From positions 124,001 through 188,000 of the forward strand of contig NZ_JAMXQV010000014.1 in assembly GCF_024703995.1 (NCBI RefSeq): DNA of 64,000 nucleotides, written 5' to 3'. Shown piece after piece: positions 59,561 through 64,000 of the stretch. Position 1 is the first letter of the stretch, and each line of letters begins with the position of its first letter. The notes beneath the pieces were generated by a model. The model did not search any database, was not told where the DNA came from, and saw nothing but the letters and a program-made list of their open reading frames with translations. The position numbers and the translations under genes are program-made. The stretch comes from Amycolatopsis iheyensis (GTDB taxonomy: Bacteria > Actinomycetota > Actinomycetes > Mycobacteriales > Pseudonocardiaceae).

Positions 59561-60160
59561 TCAGAAGGCCAGCTGGATCAGCGCAAAAGCCGAGAAGCCG
59601 GCGAACACGAACCCGGCGCAACGCTGGATCAGCTTCGGCTTGATCCGGCTGCGGATCTTCGCGCCGATGAACACGGCCAGCCCGGCGACGATCACGAGCG
59701 CGGCGAACGCGCCGACGCCGACGGCGACCGGGTTGCCGATCCGGGCGGTGAGGCTCGCCGTCGCGAGCTGGGAGGCGTCACCCCACTCGGCGGCGAAGAG
59801 CACGCCGAACGACGTCATCGCGGAGCGCAGGAAGGACAGCGGTGCGGGGCCGACGCGCGAAGCGTCTTCGCCCGCTTCGTCGGCTTTGCTGAATCCCTCG
59901 CGAAGCAGCATGAATGCGCCGAGGCCGAACATGCCGGCGACCACCAGGGAAAGGACGAGATCGGGCAACAGCGTCAGCACACTGCCGAACGCGACCGCGA
60001 TGACGCATTGCACGGCGAACGCCGCGCAGACCCCGGCGAATACCGGCCCACCCCGGAAACGGGTGGTCAGCACCAGGGTCGCCACGAGCGTCTTGTCCGG
60101 CAGCTCCACGGCGAGGACCAGGCCGAACGCGCTGATCAGCGCCACCATCGCGGAAGTCAT
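59561..60160 (-). CDS. TMEM165/GDT1-family cation transporter
   Basis: A 199-residue protein of six TM helices in two halves, each with the GDT1 motif: AVELPDKTLVATLVL (half 1, ExPDKT) and AAEWGDASQLATASL (half 2, ExGDxS). The family exports or moves Mn2+/Ca2+. ATG 60160 starts the first half. The leader has a hairpin that covers the purine-rich ribosome binding site, which may control translation. Confidence 0.9.
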   Translation of the reverse strand: MTSAMVALISAFGLVLAVELPDKTLVATLVLTTRFRGGPVFAGVCAAFAVQCVIAVAFGSVLTLLPDLVLSLVVAGMFGLGAFMLLREGFSKADEAGEDASRVGPAPLSFLRSAMTSFGVLFAAEWGDASQLATASLTARIGNPVAVGVGAFAALVIVAGLAVFIGAKIRSRIKPKLIQRCAGFVFAGFSAFALIQLAF

Positions 60161-60171
60161 GAGTCTTTTCG

Positions 60172-60197
60172 CCCCTTTCACTGCAACGATAAAGGGG
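60172..60197 (-). promoter_or_regulatory. Leader hairpin covering the GDT1 ribosome binding site
   Basis: On the reverse strand CCCCTTT (60197-60191) pairs with AAAGGGG (60178-60172) across a 12-nt loop. The AAAGGGG arm is the purine-rich ribosome binding site, about 12 nt before the ATG at 60160. Confidence 0.45.
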
Positions 60198-60333
60198 TGA
60201 TTCAGAAGACCGCAAGCTGATGGCATCCGCGAAATCGGCCGATCGGCAGCCATGAATTTGTCATCCAGCCGCGGCGCACAATTTATTTCGGTGTGCCGAA
60301 AATCCGATTGTGGCCCGGGGTAGGTTGACGGGC

Positions 60334-61326
60334 ATGGGGTCTGAAGCGCGGGTAGCGCAGGTCAACGAGGTCATCCGCCGGCTGGACGCGCACTACGTGT
60401 TCCCGGACGTCGCGGCGAAGCTGGCGGAAGTGCTGCAGCAGCGGCTCGCCGAAGGTGCCTACGAGGGCCTCGAGGACGCGGAGTTCGCGACGCTCGTCAC
60501 AACGGACCTGCAGTCGGTCAACGGTGACCAGCACCTGCGGCTGCGCCACCACGCCGACCCGGTGGCCGAGGACGGCGACGCGGCGATGAACTCCGACGCG
60601 TTCCGGATCGAGGCCGAGCTGGAGAGTTTCGGCGTCGCGGAGGTCAAGCGGCTGCCGGGCAACGTCGGTTACCTCGACACGACGCTGCTCTACCCGCCCG
60701 AGCTGGCGGGCCCGGCGATCGCGGCGGCGATGACCCTGCTCGCGGCCACCGACGCGCTGCTGCTGGACGTGCGCCGCAACCGCGGCGGCACCCCCGGAAC
60801 GAGCGCGCTGCTGCAGACCTACCTCGTCGACGAGCAGGTGCACTACCTCGACATCTACGGGCGCGAGGGGCACCAGACGACGCAGATGTGGACGCTGCCG
60901 TACGTCCCGGGCCTGCGCTTCGGCGGCGCCAAGCCGGTGTGGGTGCTGACCGGGCCGCGCACGTTCTCCGGCGGCGAGGACCTCGCGTTCTCCCTCCAGC
61001 AGCAGGGCCGCGCGAAGACGGTCGGGGAAGCGACCCGCGGCGGCGCCCACCCGCGCGAGCAGTACAAGGTGGACACCTACCTCGACGTGACGGTGTCGAT
61101 CGCGCGCTCGTTCCACCCGGAGACGGGGGAGAACTGGGAGGGCGTCGGCGTCCGGCCGGACCTCCCGGTGAACGCGGAGAAGGCGTTCGACACGGCGTAC
61201 GCGCTGGCGCTCGAGCACGTGCTCTCGCTGGGGTCGGCCGGGCCGCGTCGCGTCGTCGCCGAGGAGGCCCGCGAGGCACTCGAGCGGGTGAAGGACGTTG
61301 GTCCCGGGAGGGACGGGACCGTTTGA
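60334..61326 (+). CDS. S41-family peptidase, IRBP-like
   Basis: A 330-residue tail-specific-type protease without PDZ domain. N-terminal helical part (VNEVIRRLDAHYVFPDVAAKLAEVLQQRL, LVTTDLQSVNGDQHLRLR) and protease domain with DALLLDVRRNRGGTPGTSALL, the nucleophile TFSGGEDLAF (Ser near 219) and GEATRGGAHP. This matches the interphotoreceptor retinoid-binding protein-like S41 group. No signal peptide, so cytosolic. ATG 60334 is preferred over GTG 60310. Confidence 0.88.
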   Translation: MGSEARVAQVNEVIRRLDAHYVFPDVAAKLAEVLQQRLAEGAYEGLEDAEFATLVTTDLQSVNGDQHLRLRHHADPVAEDGDAAMNSDAFRIEAELESFGVAEVKRLPGNVGYLDTTLLYPPELAGPAIAAAMTLLAATDALLLDVRRNRGGTPGTSALLQTYLVDEQVHYLDIYGREGHQTTQMWTLPYVPGLRFGGAKPVWVLTGPRTFSGGEDLAFSLQQQGRAKTVGEATRGGAHPREQYKVDTYLDVTVSIARSFHPETGENWEGVGVRPDLPVNAEKAFDTAYALALEHVLSLGSAGPRRVVAEEAREALERVKDVGPGRDGTV

Positions 61327-61365
61327 TCTGGCCGCCCCCACCGGCGCCGGAGCACGCTGGAGGGC

Positions 61366-62838
61366 GTGGAGGTCCTTGAGCTAGCGCGGTGGCAGTTCGG
61401 CATCACCACCGTCTACCACTTCCTGATGGTCCCGCTGACCATCGGGCTGTCGATCCTGGTCGCGGCGATGCAGACCCGCTGGGTCCGCACCGGCGATCCG
61501 CGGCACCTGAAGATGACCAAGTTCTGGGGCAAGCTGCTGCTGGTCAACTTCGCCATGGGCGTGGTGACCGGCATCGTGCAGGAGTTCCAGTTCGGGATGA
61601 ACTGGAGCGCGTACTCGCGCTTCGTCGGCGACGTCTTCGGCGCGCCGCTCGCGATGGAAGGGCTCGTCGCGTTCTTCGTCGAGTCGACCTTCCTCGGCCT
61701 GTGGATCTTCGGCTGGGACCGGCTGCCGAAGAAGGTCCACCTGGCGTGCGCGTGGGCGTTTTCGCTGGCCACGATGGCGTCGGCGTACTTCATCCTGGCC
61801 GCGAACTCGTGGATGCAGCACCCGGTGGGCGTGACGTTCGAGAACGGCAAGCCGACCATGAACTCGATCTGGGCGGTGTTGACGAACAACACGGCACTGG
61901 CCGCGATCCCGCACACCCTGGCCGGCGCGTTCTCGGTGGCGGCGGCGTTCCTGGTGGGCGTCGGGGGCTGGCACCTGTGGCGGCGGCGCGGTCACGAAGA
62001 CGTCTGGCGCTCGTCGGTGCGCCTCGGCGGCTGGGTCGGCGTCGCGGCGTTCGCGGTCCTCGCGATCACCGGTGACACGCAGGGCAAGCTGATGTTCGAG
62101 CAGCAGCCGATGAAGATGGCGTCGGCGGAAGCGCTGTGCCACACGGAACAGCCGGCGAGCTTCTCGATCATCGCGATCGGCGACGTGGCGGGCTCGAACT
62201 GCGAGGACGTCAAGACGTTCAACGTGCCGGCGCTGCTGTCGTTCCTGGCCCACAACGACTTCAAGACCGAGGTCAAGGGCGTCGAGGACCTGATCACCCA
62301 GTACCAGGCCAAGTACGGCACGAACTACCCGGACGACCCCGACCTGGGCTCGCTGGCGGGCAAGCCGATCGACTACGTGCCGAACCTCCCGGTGACGTAC
62401 TGGGGCTTCCGCATGATGATCGGCTTCGGCGCGGTGTCGGCGGGCATCGGGCTGCTGGCCCTGTGGCTGACCCGCCGGAACCGCATCCCGACCGGCCGCT
62501 GGTTCCCCATGCTGGTCCTGGGCGGCATCGCGACGCCGTTCCTGGGCAACAGCGCGGGCTGGATCTTCACGGAGATGGGCCGTCAGCCGTTCGTGGTGGC
62601 CCCCAACCCGAGCGGCGTCGACGGGGTGTGGATGTTCACGGCCCAGGCGGTGTCGAGGTTGACGACGGGCGAGGTCTGGACGTCGCTGATCGCGCTGACC
62701 ACGGTGTACGCGGCCCTGGGCGTGGTGGAGCTGTACCTGATGCGCAAGTACATCCGCGGCGGCATCGAAGCGGTGATGCCCCCGGAGAAGAAGGACACCG
62801 ACGAGGCCGAGGGCGACACGCTCGCCTTCGCGTACTGA
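61366..62838 (+). CDS. cydA: Cytochrome bd oxidase subunit I
   Basis: A 490-residue membrane subunit with nine TM helices. Heme ligands and quinone site: His in TTVYHFLMVPLTIG (heme b595), AAIPHTLAGAFSVAAAF (His, heme b558), Met in WIFTEMGRQPFVV, and WGKLLLVNFAMGVVTGIVQEFQFGMNWSAYS. The short Q-loop marks the short-loop type common in Gram-positives. GTG start at 61366. Oxidises quinol and reduces O2 to water with high affinity; paired with cydB after an unusual 413-bp gap. Confidence 0.95.
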   Translation: MEVLELARWQFGITTVYHFLMVPLTIGLSILVAAMQTRWVRTGDPRHLKMTKFWGKLLLVNFAMGVVTGIVQEFQFGMNWSAYSRFVGDVFGAPLAMEGLVAFFVESTFLGLWIFGWDRLPKKVHLACAWAFSLATMASAYFILAANSWMQHPVGVTFENGKPTMNSIWAVLTNNTALAAIPHTLAGAFSVAAAFLVGVGGWHLWRRRGHEDVWRSSVRLGGWVGVAAFAVLAITGDTQGKLMFEQQPMKMASAEALCHTEQPASFSIIAIGDVAGSNCEDVKTFNVPALLSFLAHNDFKTEVKGVEDLITQYQAKYGTNYPDDPDLGSLAGKPIDYVPNLPVTYWGFRMMIGFGAVSAGIGLLALWLTRRNRIPTGRWFPMLVLGGIATPFLGNSAGWIFTEMGRQPFVVAPNPSGVDGVWMFTAQAVSRLTTGEVWTSLIALTTVYAALGVVELYLMRKYIRGGIEAVMPPEKKDTDEAEGDTLAFAY

Positions 62839-63251
62839 GGGGGCGAGATGCCAAAACCGCAGCTCAGCGGCTGTGCAGCAGCCCCCGCCCAGCCCGGCAG
62901 GGTTACGGCAAAGTCGTGTTGGTGCGGACCTGCTGGTGCGCGTTCTCCCGTTCCCGCTGTGCCGTTTCGGGTGGGTGATGGCCAGGTTGCCGACCTGCGC
63001 GTTCTTCTCACGCAGAGGCCAGATCCGAAGGGCGCGCAGTCGTTCACCGCGACCAGTGCCCGGGTCCAGCGCTGCACCGGCGGGGCGAGGCCGCGTGCGG
63101 TCGCGGTGGACGGCACATTGCCCCTCCCAGGGGCGCGTCTCCGAACCCAGCGTATCGGCTTGATCACTCCCACGGGTTACCCACAGCAAATCTGTGGACA
63201 ACTCGCCCGGATGTGGATAACTCGCGGCGACCGTGCGAAAGGTGGGACCCG
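62839..63251 (+). repeat. Intergenic repeat element, copy B, between cydA and cydB
   Basis: This 413-bp segment has no coding frame of normal character. Its right half has a hairpin (CCCCTCCCAGGGG, 63121-63133), then GCGTC, the 13-nt core CCAGCGTATCGGC (63147-63159) and three DnaA-box-like sites. The order, core and flanking sites match copy A at 30249-30502 (opposite strand). The left half (62839-63120) shows no structure I can name; its limits as an element are unclear. Confidence 0.6.
63177..63220. promoter_or_regulatory. Cluster of three DnaA-box-like sites
   Basis: TTACCCACA (63177-63185), TGTGGACAA (63193-63201) and TGTGGATAA (63212-63220); the last is a perfect TTATCCACA box on the other strand. 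They could titrate or bind DnaA, lying upstream of cydB. Confidence 0.55.
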
Positions 63252-64000
63252 ATGACCCTCGAGACAGTCTGGTTCGTCGTCGTCGCCTTCTTCTGGCTCG
63301 GCTACCTCTTCCTCGAAGGCTTCGACTTCGGCGTCGGCATGCTGCTGCCCGTCCTCGCGAAGGACAACACCGAACGCCGCGTCATGGTCAACACCATCGG
63401 GCCGGTCTGGGACGGCAACGAGGTCTGGCTCATCGTCGCCGGCGGTGCGATGTTCGCCGCCTTCCCCGGCTGGTACGCGGGCCTGTTCTCGGCCGCCTAC
63501 CTGCCGCTCCTGATCGTGCTCATCGCCCTGATCGGCCGCGGCGTCGCCTTCGAATACCGCGGCAAGGTCGACTCCGACCGCTGGCGCCGCACCTGGGACC
63601 GCGTGATCATGACCGGCTCGTGGGTCGCGCCGCTGGGCGTCGGCCTCATCATCGCCACCACCGTCCTCGGCCTGCCCCTGGACGCCGAGGGCAACCGGGT
63701 CGGCTCCGCGTTCGCCGCCTTCCGCTGGGACACCCTGCTCGGCGCGGTCGCGATCGCCGCCTTCTCGATGACCCACGGCGCCGCGTTCCTCGCCCTCAAG
63801 ACCAGCGGTGACCTGCGGGAACGCGCGCGCAGCCTGGCGCTCAAGCTGCTGCCGGCCGCGATGGTGCCGATCGTTGCCTTCCTGGCGATCGTCCAGTGGC
63901 GCGAAGGCACGTTGTGGACACTGCTCGCGTTTGGGATCAGTGCTCTCGCCGCGGCCGTCGCCTGGCTGCGGCTGCGTGCCGACCGCGACGGGCAGGCCTT
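63252..64000 (+). CDS. cydB: Cytochrome bd oxidase subunit II (partial)
   Basis: The 5' 249 residues of CydB; the rest is outside the window. The N-terminal FFWLGYLFLEGFDFGVGMLLP and GPVWDGNEVWLIVAGGAMFAAFPGWYAGLFSA are classic CydB motifs, and GSWVAPLGVGLIIATTVLGLPL follows. ATG 63252 with GGTGGG upstream. Works with CydA; possible cydDC would lie further downstream, outside the window. Confidence 0.95.
   Translation, partial: MTLETVWFVVVAFFWLGYLFLEGFDFGVGMLLPVLAKDNTERRVMVNTIGPVWDGNEVWLIVAGGAMFAAFPGWYAGLFSAAYLPLLIVLIALIGRGVAFEYRGKVDSDRWRRTWDRVIMTGSWVAPLGVGLIIATTVLGLPLDAEGNRVGSAFAAFRWDTLLGAVAIAAFSMTHGAAFLALKTSGDLRERARSLALKLLPAAMVPIVAFLAIVQWREGTLWTLLAFGISALAAAVAWLRLRADRDGQA

Noticed and set aside
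63177..63220. Replication origin
   Set aside because: Three DnaA-like sites only, no dnaA or dnaN, no AT-rich unwinding region; too small for oriC.
62848..63255. Coding frames in the cydA-cydB gap
   Set aside because: Frames exist on both strands but overlap the DnaA-like sites and the hairpin, and show no recognisable domain or ribosome binding site.

Overview
The window is very GC-rich, uses GTG and TTG starts freely, and packs its genes with 4-nt stop/start overlaps. It carries a mycothiol-conjugate amidase (Mca-type) gene, IdeR/DtxR-type iron boxes, a SigE-family sigma factor, a PPOX-class F420/flavin protein and actinobacterial DUF families (DUF5926, DUF485, DUF4328). This fits a filamentous actinomycete of the Pseudonocardiaceae, most like Amycolatopsis; the genus is an inference. 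No phage, plasmid, IS element, CRISPR array or rRNA was seen. There is one tRNA (Gly, GCC).

Layout. 0-1 kb: end of a NarL-type sensor kinase and its LuxR-type regulator. 1.1-14.6 kb: a cell-surface polysaccharide locus: GDP-mannose 4,6-dehydratase, FkbM methyltransferase, two large two-domain glycosyltransferases, a coiled-coil methyltransferase-like protein with a damaged SAM motif, an AlgX/AlgJ-like SGNH protein, two paralogous membrane proteins and a multi-TM GT-C-like protein. 14.7-24 kb: a Ser/Thr kinase with an extracellular sensor tail, an alpha/beta hydrolase, DUF2716 and Imm7-like proteins, a YiaA protein, a Tat-exported phosphoesterase, tRNA-Gly, a sigma factor fused to a zinc-finger and membrane tail, and an Fpg/Nei glycosylase. 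24-36 kb: a LytS kinase, an S49 protease, an acyl-CoA synthetase with a double-TetR regulator, a GH16 glucanase that has lost its CBM6, then a LytTR regulator and two acetate-type sodium symporters with DUF485. 36-45 kb: rhodanese, DUF4328, a TetR/MFS efflux pair with operators, Mca, a P450, DUF5926, DUF952, and a SigE-type sigma factor with its membrane partner. 45-50 kb: ferritin with three IdeR-like boxes, DUF4262, arginine deiminase, a CPBP protease, a PPOX protein and a DUF2470 protein with its own IdeR box. 50-57 kb: LysR and MFS genes flanking an 82-bp tandem repeat, and a solute-binding/VWA protein. 56-64 kb: homogentisate dioxygenase divergent from an unknown gene plus IclR, DUF998, a GDT1-type transporter, an S41 protease and cytochrome bd oxidase (cydA, partial cydB).

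Non-coding structure gives the more unusual signals: (i) two diverged copies of one intergenic element, inside the broken GH16 gene and between cydA and cydB, each with a C/G-rich hairpin, a 13-nt identical core and DnaA-box-like sites; (ii) the 82-bp minisatellite in a divergent promoter; (iii) a 21-bp tandem repeat after actP; (iv) a 16-bp inverted repeat that can form alternative hairpins; (v) nested leader hairpins reaching ribosome binding sites. Product names come from motif recognition by eye; no database search was run.
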